Below are positions 1-9,010 of a stretch of DNA of 64,000 nucleotides, piece after piece; within the stretch, counting starts at the first letter, position 1; every line of letters begins with the position of its first letter. The stretch is from assembly GCF_033843645.1 (NCBI RefSeq), contig NZ_JAWXVZ010000014.1, positions 1-64,000 on the forward strand, written 5' to 3'. The position numbers were made by a program, and so were the translations under genes. The notes beneath the pieces are model-generated. The model was not told the origin of the DNA. It was given only the letters and a program-made list of their open reading frames with translations, and searched no databases. This DNA is from Pseudovibrio zosterae (lineage in GTDB: Bacteria > Pseudomonadota > Alphaproteobacteria > Rhizobiales > Stappiaceae).

Positions 1-309
1 CCATGGAAGGCTCGCCTGAACCAAGCGCGAAGAACTTATCCCCCTCTCCTCCTCTCGCGGCAGAACAGTGAAATTATGCAGAAGACATGAAACACGGCCA
101 CTGCCCGCACAAAAGATATCCCCCTGCCACGACCGCAACTGACCGCGAGACTGCCGCACTCGAAACACCAGACCCAGCGGGGATAACCCATGCGTTCAAT
201 TTGCGTTGCTTTGAACGAAACACGGATTTGAAGCATCAACGCACGCAAACACAGAAACGCTACGGCAAACCCCGGCCACCCAACGCCCTCACCTGTCGAA
301 CCACCTATC

Positions 310-338
310 TGGATCCCGGGTCAAGCCCGGGATGACCG
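310..338. repeat. interspersed palindromic repeat, copy 1
   Basis: The sequence carries a GGATCCCGGG/CCCGGGATGAC palindrome. This matches the widespread alphaproteobacterial intergenic element whose reverse complement begins GTCATCCCGGG and ends GATCCAG. Inferred to be an RPE-like dispersed repeat; function unknown. Confidence 0.6.
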
Positions 339-545
339 GCGAGAGATGGGGCAGTGGGAGCAGAGGTTGGGATGACCAACAGAGTGTCAGGCAGAAGTAG
401 CGTGACCGCGATGACCAATGTTGGAGAGGAGGTGAAGTGGTTGGGCGGAACGCCCAGGGCGCCGGCCTTAAGGCAGAAGGGCGGTTGAGCAAAGGCCTGC
501 AAGAGCTGCTGAATGGAAAGCCGAACCAGCAACTCACCCCACCAC

Positions 546-630
546 CGTCATGCCGGACAAGGTGAGCACAGCGAAACGCAGATCCGGTATCCAGCGCAAA
601 ACCAACAAGCCGCTGCGAAGCCGGGATGAC
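546..630. repeat. interspersed palindromic repeat, copy 2 (divergent)
   Basis: It starts CGTCATGCCGGAC, continues GATCCGGTATCCAG, and ends with GCCGGGATGAC in inverted orientation. The outer arms can pair, so a long imperfect hairpin is possible. It belongs to the same general family as the copy about 240 bp to the left, but is longer and more degenerate. Confidence 0.5.
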
Positions 631-751
631 GCCGAGAGCCAGAGAACGTGCAGAGCCAAGGATGACAGTTGAGAGAGTGAGGTGGAGGAAATGAAGCGCC
701 CCTGCATGGCAAGCGGGCGTTGCCGCTAATCACACAGGGGCTGAAGAGGCG

Positions 752-1675
752 CTAAAACTCGAAGGGCGCAACAGTCACCCGGCGGCCCAAAGCAAAGGCG
801 TCGGACACATGCACCAAAGGTGACAGGTCCACATCACTTTGTCCCGCCTGCACCAGCTCCGCCATCCGGCGATAAAGGTTGGCGTATTCATGATCCGCCC
901 CTTCCTTGACCAGCTCGTCATTGACGAACATCGTGGAGCCGCCCATGGCCAGCTTCATTGTGCCTTGCTCTGTTTCCACTTCAATGTCCCAGCTTTGCAG
1001 ACCTTCCTGCAGCCAGTCGAACTCCGCAGACACCTGAGCGCCGCCGGAATGGTGGAACATGAGCTGCGCAGCGATGGGGGTGTCCCGGTTTTCCGGAAAG
1101 GCCAATGTTGCCTGTTGCACATGCACCGGATTTGGAAGAATTTCCGTCATGATGGATAGAGCGTTGATGCCCGGGTCAAAAACCCCCATCCCGCCCGGTT
1201 CAAAAATCCAGTCCTGCCCTGGATGCCAGCGGCGCACATCTTCCTTCCAGGTGATCCTGAGGGATTTGAGTGCCTTGCCCGCCAACCAGTTTTTCGCATC
1301 CGGGACGCAGTCCGCAGCACGAGAATGCCAGGAAGCGTACAGGGTAACGCCCATTTCCTTGGCCAGTTTTTCCAGCTCGAAACACTCGGCAAGGCTCTGC
1401 CCCGGAGGCTTTTCCAGCATGACATGGCGGCGCGCCTTGAGCGCTTTGACAGCATAGTCAAAACGCGGCTGCGGCGGAATGGCCAGAGAAATCGTAGAAA
1501 TGTCGGGTCGTTTCTCCAGAAGTTCATCAAGAGATGAAAAATTGTCAACGCCCTCAAGGGAGGCGTTGCGACTGGCAACAGCAGCGAGTTCCCAATCCTT
1601 GTCCGCATGAATGGATGGAATATGCTGGTCGCGGGCAATCTTGCCGATCCCAACAAGAGCAATCTTTTCAGGCAT
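752..1675 (-). CDS. Gfo/Idh/MocA-family sugar 1-dehydrogenase (D-galactose / L-arabinose type)
   Basis: A 307-residue NAD(P)-dependent oxidoreductase. The N-terminal Rossmann motif is GIGKIA, followed by the family EKPP motif. The stretches WKEDVRRWHPGQDW and FDPGINALSI are typical of D-galactose 1-dehydrogenases and the related L-arabinose 1-dehydrogenase, which oxidise the aldose to its lactone in the cytoplasm. I chose the ATG at 1675, which has GAGG upstream; a TTG two codons earlier is possible. It is transcribed in the same direction as the hydroxyproline operon but 189 bp beyond its end, so co-transcription is uncertain. Substrate choice between galactose, arabinose and fucose cannot be settled from sequence. 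No other sugar-pathway gene is nearby. Confidence 0.8.
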   Translation of the reverse strand: MPEKIALVGIGKIARDQHIPSIHADKDWELAAVASRNASLEGVDNFSSLDELLEKRPDISTISLAIPPQPRFDYAVKALKARRHVMLEKPPGQSLAECFELEKLAKEMGVTLYASWHSRAADCVPDAKNWLAGKALKSLRITWKEDVRRWHPGQDWIFEPGGMGVFDPGINALSIMTEILPNPVHVQQATLAFPENRDTPIAAQLMFHHSGGAQVSAEFDWLQEGLQSWDIEVETEQGTMKLAMGGSTMFVNDELVKEGADHEYANLYRRMAELVQAGQSDVDLSPLVHVSDAFALGRRVTVAPFEF

Positions 1676-1864
1676 AACCAAAATCCTCGAAGTACACAGC
1701 TGTAAAAAGCGTAGCTTCTATTCACAGAGACGACCACTGCTCACTGAACAAGACGGAGTCTTATCAATAAGAACTTGATGCTGAGACGGATTTCGGCGTT
1801 TGCCCAGTATTACTGAGTGAGAAACTCTCAGATACTGAGATTTTTGTCGGGTTGGAGAGAAGAA

Positions 1865-2908
1865 CTACTGGGAATCAGTTGGCCTTGGAAAATGAGTGAC
1901 CCCATCGGCGCCCAACTGGAAGCCGCTCATGTATGGATCACGCTCATCGAGAAACAGGGTGTTGTACCCGGTCTTGCGGGCCCACCCCTCAATGGTTGGT
2001 GTAATGCCAACCTTGTCGCCCACCTTCACCTCTTCCTTTATGCCGCCCACAAACAAGGAGCCGATGATGGACTCGTGAGTGAACGTATCGCCCACGGAGA
2101 GCAACCCCTTGCCATAAAGATGAGCCATACGCGCCGATGTACCCGTGCCACAGGGGCTTCGGTCCAACGCCCTGTGACCATAGAACACCGCGTTGCGCGC
2201 ACTTGCGCCTTCCACCGTCGGCACCCCAGTCCATTGAACGTGGCTGATCCCTGAAATCCGGGGATCTTCCGGGTGGACCATCTCGTAGGCCTCATTGAGG
2301 GCCGCGCGCAAACGCGGGCTCCAGTCCAGCAAGTTGGAGGGGCTCACATGTTCCAGCCCCGGAAAGGCCTCCTGCGCTTCAACAATGGCGTAAAAGTTTC
2401 CGCCATAAGCCACATCAACATGGACCTCACCCAGACCCGGCACATGCACGCGCAAGCCTTCAGCGGCCAGAAAACTGGGCACATTGGTGAGGCGGACACT
2501 TTCTACATAACCCGCCTCCATGATGTATTCCGCAGTCACAACACCGGCGGGTGTTTCAAGTCGCAGCACGCCTTGTTCACGCGGTGTGACCAGCCCTTCT
2601 TCCAACGCCATGGTAACGGTGCCAATTGTCCCATGACCACACATGGGCAGGCAGCCAGAGGTCTCGATGTACAGCACGGCCACATCGCAATCTTCCCGTG
2701 TGGGCTCCAGCAGAATGGAACCGGACATCATGTCGTGGCCACGGGGTTCAAACATCAGCCCGGTGCGGATCCAGTCGTAATGTTCCATGAAGAAGGCGCG
2801 CTTGGCCAGCATGTCTGCGCCCTTCAGAAGGGGCGCGCCGCCCGCCACCAACCGAACCGGATTTCCGCAGGTGTGCCCATCGACACAAAAGAAACTTTTC
2901 GACGCCAT
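1865..2908 (-). CDS. hypRE: 4-hydroxyproline 2-epimerase
   Basis: A 347-residue proline racemase-family enzyme that interconverts trans-4-hydroxy-L-proline and cis-4-hydroxy-D-proline without cofactor. Both catalytic cysteines are present: Cys90 in MCGHGTIG and Cys253 in SPCGTGTSA. A Cys pair is expected for an epimerase, whereas the related dehydratases carry Ser or Thr at the first position. I chose the ATG at 2908, which has a strong GGGAGGGG just upstream, over an in-frame TTG at 2920. It is the third gene of a minus-strand operon, 18 bp after the FAD oxidoreductase. Context with the oxidoreductase and deaminase makes hydroxyproline a far better substrate than proline. Confidence 0.9.
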   Translation of the reverse strand: MASKSFFCVDGHTCGNPVRLVAGGAPLLKGADMLAKRAFFMEHYDWIRTGLMFEPRGHDMMSGSILLEPTREDCDVAVLYIETSGCLPMCGHGTIGTVTMALEEGLVTPREQGVLRLETPAGVVTAEYIMEAGYVESVRLTNVPSFLAAEGLRVHVPGLGEVHVDVAYGGNFYAIVEAQEAFPGLEHVSPSNLLDWSPRLRAALNEAYEMVHPEDPRISGISHVQWTGVPTVEGASARNAVFYGHRALDRSPCGTGTSARMAHLYGKGLLSVGDTFTHESIIGSLFVGGIKEEVKVGDKVGITPTIEGWARKTGYNTLFLDERDPYMSGFQLGADGVTHFPRPTDSQ

Positions 2909-2926
2909 AACCCCTCCCAAGGTTCT

Positions 2927-4162
2927 TCAAAACCGCTGTGCGCTGTAAGGTTCCAATGATAAGGCGGGCCGCTCCCCAGTCACCAGCGCTACCACCAGAT
3001 CTGCGGTGATGGCGGCCTGCGTGAGCCCGTGATGCCCATGTCCAAATGCATAGGTAATGTGCGGACTGGCGGTCGAGGGCCCAATGACCGGCAGAGTGTC
3101 TGGCAGGGATGGACGAAAGCCCATCCACTGCTTGCCGCCTTCAGTCTGCAGGCCCGGCAGAATGGTCTTGGCACGCTTCAAAAGCGCCTCTGCACGCTTC
3201 CAATTGGGTGGCAGCTTGAGGCCGCCAAACTCCACCGCACCGCCAACGCGCAAACCCGTGGCAAGCTGCGACAATGCAAAGCCATAGCCGGGCAGCATCA
3301 CCATGTGACGCAATGCAACACCGGAATCGGCAATGGTGGTGTTATAGCCCCGCTCCGTGTCCAAAGGTACCGGGTCGCCCAACCGTGATGCGAGCGCCTT
3401 GGACCAGGCCCCTGCGGTGATAACGGCATGGTCGCCCTCAATGTGTTCGCCGTCCTCCAGAGAAACGGAGACACCGGTGCCTGACGGCTGAACGGCCGCA
3501 ACCGCAGCGGTGCGAATGGTGCCGCCCTGCCCCTGAAAGAAAGCCGCAAGGTCCTGGCACAGTAAAAAGGGCTCATCCACGCTGGTCCATCCGGGCAAGC
3601 GCGCGCCGCCTTTGACCCGTTGAGACAGGTCAGGCTCCAGCTCCCGAAGCTCTGCCCCGGACAGCTCCTCCACCTCGATGCCGAAGTCACGCTGTTGCTG
3701 CCAGCCGGGCCGGGCGCGAGCAATTTGCTTGTCATCATCATACACATCAAGACAGCCGGAATAGCGCACCCGGTGGGCCGTGCCCGTGCGCTGCCAAAGG
3801 CGTTGCCATGCTTGCAAGGAGGCCCCATTGAGGGCGGCCTTGGCCTGTGTGCTCTGGGCAACTTTTGACGGCAGGGCGGCAAGACAGAACCGCACCATCC
3901 ATGGCAGGATTTGTAGCGCATAAGCCGGGCGAACCGACAGCGGCCCAAGAGGATCGAACAACCAGCCCGGCACGTCGCGCCAAATGCCGGGAGAAGCAAG
4001 GGGCGCAACATCCGTCCATGCAATGCCGGCAGCATTGCCGCGCGAAGCCCCCTCTCCCGGCCCACGCCGATCAAGCAGTGTCACCGTGTGGCCCTGCTCC
4101 AACAGCCGAATGGCACTCGCAAGACCAACAACTCCTGCTCCGATGACGAGGATATGGCGCAT
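2927..4162 (-). CDS. hypO: FAD-dependent D-hydroxyproline oxidase/dehydrogenase (DadA-like)
   Basis: A 411-residue DAO-superfamily flavoprotein with the N-terminal dinucleotide motif GAGVVG (residues 7-12) and a C-terminal FGHGHHGLTQA segment typical of DadA-like enzymes. By context it oxidises cis-4-hydroxy-D-proline, the epimerase product, to 1-pyrroline-4-hydroxy-2-carboxylate, passing electrons to oxygen or the respiratory chain. Only 4 bp separate it from the upstream deaminase gene, so translation is probably coupled. From sequence alone a general D-amino-acid dehydrogenase cannot be excluded; the operon partners decide the call. Confidence 0.85.
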   Translation of the reverse strand: MRHILVIGAGVVGLASAIRLLEQGHTVTLLDRRGPGEGASRGNAAGIAWTDVAPLASPGIWRDVPGWLFDPLGPLSVRPAYALQILPWMVRFCLAALPSKVAQSTQAKAALNGASLQAWQRLWQRTGTAHRVRYSGCLDVYDDDKQIARARPGWQQQRDFGIEVEELSGAELRELEPDLSQRVKGGARLPGWTSVDEPFLLCQDLAAFFQGQGGTIRTAAVAAVQPSGTGVSVSLEDGEHIEGDHAVITAGAWSKALASRLGDPVPLDTERGYNTTIADSGVALRHMVMLPGYGFALSQLATGLRVGGAVEFGGLKLPPNWKRAEALLKRAKTILPGLQTEGGKQWMGFRPSLPDTLPVIGPSTASPHITYAFGHGHHGLTQAAITADLVVALVTGERPALSLEPYSAQRF

Positions 4163-4166
4163 ATGG

Positions 4167-5060
4167 TTATAGCTCCGGCAGTTCTGGACGGCAGGCCATG
4201 GCCGTTTTGATCACCGTTTCAACCTGTGTACGCTCAGCACCAGAAAGGGCCATGCGCGGGGCTCGGCAACGATCGGTAGAGCCAATGGCGTGAACTTCCG
4301 CCAGTTTGATGTTCTGCACCAGATTGGTCGATACATCGAGATCCAGCAAGGGGCGGAACCAGCGATAGATCGCGCGGGCTTCTTCAAGGCGGCCCGCCTG
4401 AGCCAGCTTCCAGATGGCAACGGTTTCCTTTGGAAACGCGACAACCAGACCAGCAACCCAGCCATGAACGCCCATGAGGATGCTTTCCAACGCCAGATTG
4501 TCAACGCCCGTGAAAACATCGAAGCGGTCGCCAAAGCGATTGAACACCTCAGTGGCGCGCCGGATGTCGTCGGTGGATTCCTTCATGGCGACAATGAGGG
4601 GCTCTTCGGCAAGTTCTGCGAACATGTCGAGCGTCACGTCCACACCATAGGCAACAGGATTGTTGTAGACCATGACAGGCAGACCGGCGGCCCGGGTCAC
4701 AGCCAGAATGTGGGCAACTGTTTCATGCGGTGCGGATCGGTACGGAACGCCCGGAAGAACCATCAAGCCGTTGGCCCCGGCCTCGGCCGCATCCAGCGCT
4801 GCGCGACAAGCCCGCGCTGTAGAGCTTTCGCAAACGGTCATCAGAACCTTTTTGTCTCCCGCAACGCTTTTGGCGACTTTCAGGATTTCAATCTTCTCTT
4901 CCGGCTCGAGAGCCATCGCCTCCCCAAGCGACCCGCAAACGATGATCCCGTCCACTCCTGCCTCGATCTGCAGGGAGAAGCACCGCTCCATCTCCGCAAT
5001 ATCAAGCCGGTCATCCTCGTTAAACTTCGTTGTTACAGCTGGATAAACACCACGCCACAT
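4167..5060 (-). CDS. hypD: 1-pyrroline-4-hydroxy-2-carboxylate deaminase (DapA/NAL family)
   Basis: A 297-residue TIM-barrel Schiff-base enzyme. The lysine is Lys160 in VAMKES and the catalytic tyrosine is Tyr132 in YNNP. The family includes dihydrodipicolinate synthase. Beside a hydroxyproline epimerase and a D-hydroxyproline oxidase it is best called the deaminase that yields alpha-ketoglutarate semialdehyde and ammonia. It is the first gene of the operon, with GAGG 12 bp upstream of the ATG and a good promoter with two operator-like palindromes in front. The transporter and regulator genes often found with this pathway are not in the window. Confidence 0.87.
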   Translation of the reverse strand: MWRGVYPAVTTKFNEDDRLDIAEMERCFSLQIEAGVDGIIVCGSLGEAMALEPEEKIEILKVAKSVAGDKKVLMTVCESSTARACRAALDAAEAGANGLMVLPGVPYRSAPHETVAHILAVTRAAGLPVMVYNNPVAYGVDVTLDMFAELAEEPLIVAMKESTDDIRRATEVFNRFGDRFDVFTGVDNLALESILMGVHGWVAGLVVAFPKETVAIWKLAQAGRLEEARAIYRWFRPLLDLDVSTNLVQNIKLAEVHAIGSTDRCRAPRMALSGAERTQVETVIKTAMACRPELPEL

Positions 5061-5081
5061 AGCACTGCCTCATTCATATTG

Positions 5082-5091
5082 TGATATATCA
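5082..5091. promoter_or_regulatory. operator-like palindrome TGATATATCA (hyp operon, site 1)
   Basis: A perfect 10-bp palindrome overlapping the inferred transcription start of hypD. The identical sequence, also preceded by G, is found at 13505-13514 before the semialdehyde dehydrogenase gene. AT-centred palindromes of this type are typical GntR/FadR-family operators; the regulator is not in the window. Confidence 0.6.
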
Positions 5092-5094
5092 GCG

Positions 5095-5123
5095 TTAATG
5101 AAGGAGCTCAGCACTAATGTCAA
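5095..5123 (-). promoter_or_regulatory. predicted hyp operon promoter
   Basis: On the minus strand TTGACA (5123-5118) is followed after 17 bp by CATTAA (5100-5095), a good sigma-70-type pair. The inferred start of transcription, near 5088, falls inside the downstream palindrome. A second palindrome lies just upstream of the -35 box. Confidence 0.6.
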
Positions 5124-5128
5124 GTCTC

Positions 5129-5138
5129 TGATATATCT
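5129..5138. promoter_or_regulatory. operator-like palindrome TGATATATCT (hyp operon, site 2)
   Basis: It differs from site 1 by one base and is centred 47 bp upstream of it, just beyond the -35 box. Two sites flanking a promoter suggest cooperative repression or looping. Confidence 0.5.
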
Positions 5139-5278
5139 CTAGCGGCAGTTTTCCGGTATCGAGGAAAATTACACTACGATACCAATAGGTTTCGTCCTTG
5201 CAACGGGCAAGCTGGCGATTGGTTGAAGCCCTCTCAAACAAAGGCATCTCATCCCTTCACAAGACTTGAAAGAGAGAC

Positions 5279-5707
5279 TCACGACAAATTTCGTGCAGAA
5301 ATCGCCATGCCGAGGCAGTGGGGCGCTGTCTCCTTGAAGCCAAATTTGGCGTAGAGATGGTTGGCAGGCACATCGGCCAGCAAGTTCACAAAGGCAGACG
5401 GGTCTGCGTGCGCTTTCAGGTGCTCGACAAGAGCGCTCACAATGCGCTTGCCCAGGCCCTGCCCTTGGTAAGCAGGCTCAAGAGCGATATCGACCACCTG
5501 CAGGAAGCAGCCACCATCCCCGACTATGCGGCCCATGCCAATTGTCCGCCCTTCAGCGACAACCACCACCGCAAACCATGTATTCTGCAGGCCCTTTTCT
5601 GCTGCCTCTCGCGAAAAGCTGGAGAGCCCTGCCACCTGACGCAGGCGCATGTAGTCGTCGAGCGAAGGCGTTGCGGCGATAACTTCAAAAGAGGCTTGGT
5701 CGGTCAT
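5279..5707 (-). CDS. GNAT-family N-acetyltransferase
   Basis: A 142-residue protein covering a single GNAT fold. The acetyl-CoA binding motif A is visible as AYQGQGLGKRI, preceded by the beta-4 strand VVDIALEP, and the C-terminal YAKFGF segment is typical of the family. AGGAG lies 6 bp before the ATG at 5707. It stands alone between the hyp promoter region and the glp terminator, transcribed in the same direction as both. The substrate cannot be told from sequence. Confidence 0.85.
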   Translation of the reverse strand: MTDQASFEVIAATPSLDDYMRLRQVAGLSSFSREAAEKGLQNTWFAVVVVAEGRTIGMGRIVGDGGCFLQVVDIALEPAYQGQGLGKRIVSALVEHLKAHADPSAFVNLLADVPANHLYAKFGFKETAPHCLGMAISARNLS

Positions 5708-5791
5708 GGGGGGCTCCTGATCGGAAACTCGGGGATCTACCTCTCCGCCAAATGCCGCACCAAATCAAGTCACCAGAAACAACCTAAGAAA

Positions 5792-5818
5792 AAGCACCTG
5801 CGGTTGAGGCAGGTGCTT
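5792..5818 (-). terminator. rho-independent terminator of glpD-glpK
   Basis: AAGCACCTGC and GCAGGTGCTT form a near-perfect stem with a short loop. On the minus strand it is followed by TTTTTC. It sits 27 bp past the glpK stop. Confidence 0.8.
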
Positions 5819-5844
5819 GGGAACGGCTTGGGGAAGTGAAGACG

Positions 5845-7335
5845 TCAAGAGCGCGTGCGCTGAACCGCATCCCGCCAGCCATCAAGCCGCTGACGGCGCT
5901 CTTCTTCATTCATGGACGGCTCAAAGCGTCGGTCCAGATGCCAGCGCTTGGAAAATTCTTCCATGTTTGGCCACACCCCGGCACGCATGCCCGCAAGCCA
6001 AGCAACGCCAAGTGCGGTCGTTTCCAGCACTACCGGTCGGTCAACGCGCGCGCCCAAAATGTCGGCCAGGAACTGCATGGTCCAATCAGACGCAGTCATG
6101 CCCCCATCAACGCGCATGACAATCTCATCGCCGTTACCGCCTTTGAAGTCGGCGTTCTTTGCTTCAATAAGATCAACGGTCTGATAGCCAACACTCTCCA
6201 GCGCGGCGCGGGCGATTTCTTCCCGGCCTGTCGCGCGGGTCAAGCCAAAGATGGCTCCGCGAGCATCCGGATCCCAATAGGGCGCACCCAGGCCCACAAA
6301 CGCGGGCACCATGTAAACCTGGCTTTCCTCATCGGCCTGTTCAGCAAGACCTTGTGTCTCGGAAGCCTTCTCGACGATTTCCAGCCCATCGCGCAACCAC
6401 TGCACAGTCGCACCCGCCACGAAGATCGACCCTTCCAGCGCGTAAGTGGTCTTGCCATCCAGCCGGTAGGCAATGGTGGTCAGAAGACGGTTCTTGGAAC
6501 GCACCAGCTCTTCGCCGGTGTTGAGAAGAGCAAAACAGCCCGTGCCATAAGTGGACTTCACCATGCCAGAGGAAAAACAGGCATTGCCCACGGTCGCGGC
6601 CTGTTGGTCACCCGCAACGCCAAGGATCGGCAACGCGGCACCAAACAGCTCTTCCGGGATCACACCGAAATCGTCGGAACAGTCCTTCACTTCGGGCAGC
6701 ATGGCGCGAGGAATGCGCAAGATGTCCAAAAGCTCCTGATCCCATTCGTTGGTCTCGATGTTGAACAGCAGCGTACGAGAAGCGTTGGTCGCATCTGTCA
6801 CATGAGAGCGCCCGCCGGTAAATTTCCAGATCAACCAGGTATCAACCGTGCCAAACAGCAGTTCTCCCGCTTCGGCCTGTTCGCGCGCGCCCTCCACGTT
6901 GTCGAGGATCCAGGAAACCTTGGTGCCAGAGAAGTAGGGGTCGAGCAGCAGACCCGTCTTGCGCATGAAGACTTCTTCCAGACCCTTGTCTTTCAGGTCG
7001 GCGCAAAAGTCCGAGGTACGGCGATCCTGCCAAACGATGGCATTGTAAACCGGTTTGCCGGTGAGCTTATCCCAAACGAGCGTGGTTTCGCGCTGGTTTG
7101 TAATACCCACACCGTGAATGTCGTAGGCTTCCAGATTGGAGTTGTAGAGGGCCTCGCGGCATGTCTCCAGAGCGGTGCGCCACAGATCTTCAGGATCGTG
7201 CTCAACCCAGCCAGGATGAGGAAAATGCTGCGTGAATTCCTTTTGGCCAATGCCTTTGGATTCGAACTCATCATTAAAGATGATGCTTCGCGTGGACGTT
7301 GTGCCCTGATCGATTGCCAGAATCCAGCCGCTCAT
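5845..7335 (-). CDS. glpK: glycerol kinase
   Basis: A 496-residue FGGY-family carbohydrate kinase, the usual length for glycerol kinase. It phosphorylates glycerol with ATP to sn-glycerol 3-phosphate. The N-terminal phosphate-binding motif AIDQGTTSTR and the C-terminal VDGGMTASDW signature are present. It follows glpD by 117 bp and ends just before a good terminator, so the two form a glpDK operon: kinase product passes directly to the dehydrogenase. No glycerol facilitator gene (glpF) is near, so uptake must be encoded elsewhere or be by diffusion. Confidence 0.96.
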   Translation of the reverse strand: MSGWILAIDQGTTSTRSIIFNDEFESKGIGQKEFTQHFPHPGWVEHDPEDLWRTALETCREALYNSNLEAYDIHGVGITNQRETTLVWDKLTGKPVYNAIVWQDRRTSDFCADLKDKGLEEVFMRKTGLLLDPYFSGTKVSWILDNVEGAREQAEAGELLFGTVDTWLIWKFTGGRSHVTDATNASRTLLFNIETNEWDQELLDILRIPRAMLPEVKDCSDDFGVIPEELFGAALPILGVAGDQQAATVGNACFSSGMVKSTYGTGCFALLNTGEELVRSKNRLLTTIAYRLDGKTTYALEGSIFVAGATVQWLRDGLEIVEKASETQGLAEQADEESQVYMVPAFVGLGAPYWDPDARGAIFGLTRATGREEIARAALESVGYQTVDLIEAKNADFKGGNGDEIVMRVDGGMTASDWTMQFLADILGARVDRPVVLETTALGVAWLAGMRAGVWPNMEEFSKRWHLDRRFEPSMNEEERRQRLDGWRDAVQRTRS

Positions 7336-7452
7336 AGGAACCCCCTCCCTCTTCAGCTTCTTATTGTTCTACGAATTTCTACGGTATTATCGAAGGAACC
7401 CAGAAAGGTCCAGAGTTGGCGGAGGGTTATACAACCCTCCAGACCATATTCT

Positions 7453-8952
7453 TTAGTGGACTTTTTCGGCGAGATAGTCCGCAAGAGCGGCTTTCTGCTC
7501 GGCGCTGAATTTCAATCCCAGCTTGCTTCGCCGCCAAAGAATATCGTCGGCGGCAACGGCCCATTCCTTGGACTTGAGCCACTCCACTTCCACGGCATGA
7601 AGCCCTGCCCCAAAGTGCTGGCCCAGATCTGCTTCCGACTTCACGTCTTTCAGCATCTCCAGCGCGTCCAGACCATAGGAGCGAAGCAGACGCCACGCCA
7701 ACCGGTCATTAAGGTATGGATGCCGGACCTTCAGCGCCTTCAGCTGGCCCTCAAACTCTTGCGGCGAGAAGCCCCCTCCCGGAAGTTCCGCCGTGGCGGT
7801 CCATGGCTTCTGACCTGCTGGCAAAAAGTCCACCAGCTTTTCAAGGGCAGATTCGGCAAGGCGGCGGTACGTGGTAATCTTGCCGCCAAAGATGTTGAGA
7901 AGACCCGGTTCTCCCGCTTGATGCTCATAGTCCAGAACATAGTCACGAGTAGCCGCCTGAGCCGCTGATGCGCCATCGTCGTACAGCGGGCGCACGCCAG
8001 AATAGGTGTGAACCACATCTTCCGGGCGGATCGGCTTTTCAAAGTACTCGCTGACGGCGGCGCAAAGGTAGGAAACCTCATCGCTGGAAATGGCCACCTC
8101 TCCCGGGTCGCCCTGATAGTCCACGTCAGTGGTGCCAATCAGCGTGTAGTCATGCTCATAGGGAATGGCAAATACAATACGGCCATCGGTGTTCTGAAAG
8201 ATGAAACAACGGTCGTGCTCGTAAAGCTTGGGCACGATGATGTGACTGCCCTTCACCAGACGGACGCGGGATTCTTCATTCCGGCCCAGCGCCCGGTTGA
8301 GAAGGTTTGAAACCCATGGACCTGCTGCATTGACAAGAGCCCGCGCCTTCACTTCCCGTGTTTCCCCGGAAAGCGCATCACGCACGGTTACGGCCCAAAG
8401 CGCGCCTTCTTTCTTGGCGCTGACAACTTCGCAGTTGCGATGGACTTCCGCACCTTTTGCCTGCGCATCACGGGCATTGAGCACCACAAGACGCGCATCA
8501 TCCACCCAACAATCCGAATACTCGAACCCCTTGCTGAACAACGGCTTCAAGGCTTCCTTGTAGGTACCGTCCTTCAGGCTGACACTGCGGGTGCCCGGCA
8601 GGATCTTGCGCCCGCCAAGGTGATCGTAGAGGAACAGGCCCAACCGGATGAGCCACGCCGGACGGAGCCCCTTGTGGTGAGGCAAAATAAACCGCAACGG
8701 CCAAATGATGTGCGGCGCCGCATTGAGAAGAACTTCGCGCTCAATCAGCGCTTCGCGCACAAGGCGGAACTCATAGTATTCCAGATAGCGCAGACCGCCA
8801 TGAATGAGCTTGGTCGAGGAAGACGATGTGGCCTGAGCAAAGTCGCTTTTTTCTGCCAGAAAAACAGAAGCGCCACGCCCTGCCGCATCTCGTGCAATGC
8901 CGCATCCATTGATGCCGCCCCCAATGACAAAAAGATCAAAGGTCTGATCCAT
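7453..8952 (-). CDS. glpD: aerobic glycerol-3-phosphate dehydrogenase
   Basis: A 499-residue FAD enzyme with the N-terminal motif VIGGGINGCG and the DAAGRG continuation characteristic of GlpD. It oxidises sn-glycerol 3-phosphate to dihydroxyacetone phosphate at the inner face of the cytoplasmic membrane, donating electrons to quinone. It is the first gene of the glpDK operon. Its upstream region carries a phased CGAAA array over a sigma-70-like promoter, as expected for DeoR-family GlpR control; a glpR gene is in this window at 27447-28220. Confidence 0.96.
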   Translation of the reverse strand: MDQTFDLFVIGGGINGCGIARDAAGRGASVFLAEKSDFAQATSSSSTKLIHGGLRYLEYYEFRLVREALIEREVLLNAAPHIIWPLRFILPHHKGLRPAWLIRLGLFLYDHLGGRKILPGTRSVSLKDGTYKEALKPLFSKGFEYSDCWVDDARLVVLNARDAQAKGAEVHRNCEVVSAKKEGALWAVTVRDALSGETREVKARALVNAAGPWVSNLLNRALGRNEESRVRLVKGSHIIVPKLYEHDRCFIFQNTDGRIVFAIPYEHDYTLIGTTDVDYQGDPGEVAISSDEVSYLCAAVSEYFEKPIRPEDVVHTYSGVRPLYDDGASAAQAATRDYVLDYEHQAGEPGLLNIFGGKITTYRRLAESALEKLVDFLPAGQKPWTATAELPGGGFSPQEFEGQLKALKVRHPYLNDRLAWRLLRSYGLDALEMLKDVKSEADLGQHFGAGLHAVEVEWLKSKEWAVAADDILWRRSKLGLKFSAEQKAALADYLAEKVH

Positions 8953-9010
8953 AGTTTCCCCCGGCGCGGTGTCGCCTCGTGTTTATTATGTTCGTCGCAC
9001 CCAAAGTACG

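Larger units (their letters stand above)
1..751. other. gene-free left flank with interspersed repeats
   Basis: I find no credible coding region here. The open frames are short, lack Shine-Dalgarno sequences and have no recognisable protein features. The stretch holds two copies of a palindromic element listed separately. It may be the intergenic tail of a gene outside the window. Confidence 0.6.

Noticed and set aside
1814..1840. TGAGAAACTCTCA inverted repeat as a terminator of the hyp operon
   Set aside because: Arms are only 5 bp and the T-run lies on the wrong strand for the minus-strand operon; possibly an operator, but unsupported.
5836..7968. 710-codon open frame on the plus strand
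   Set aside because: It runs antisense to glpK and the 3' part of glpD, which are unambiguous; it has no ribosome-binding site and its translation has no protein-family features.
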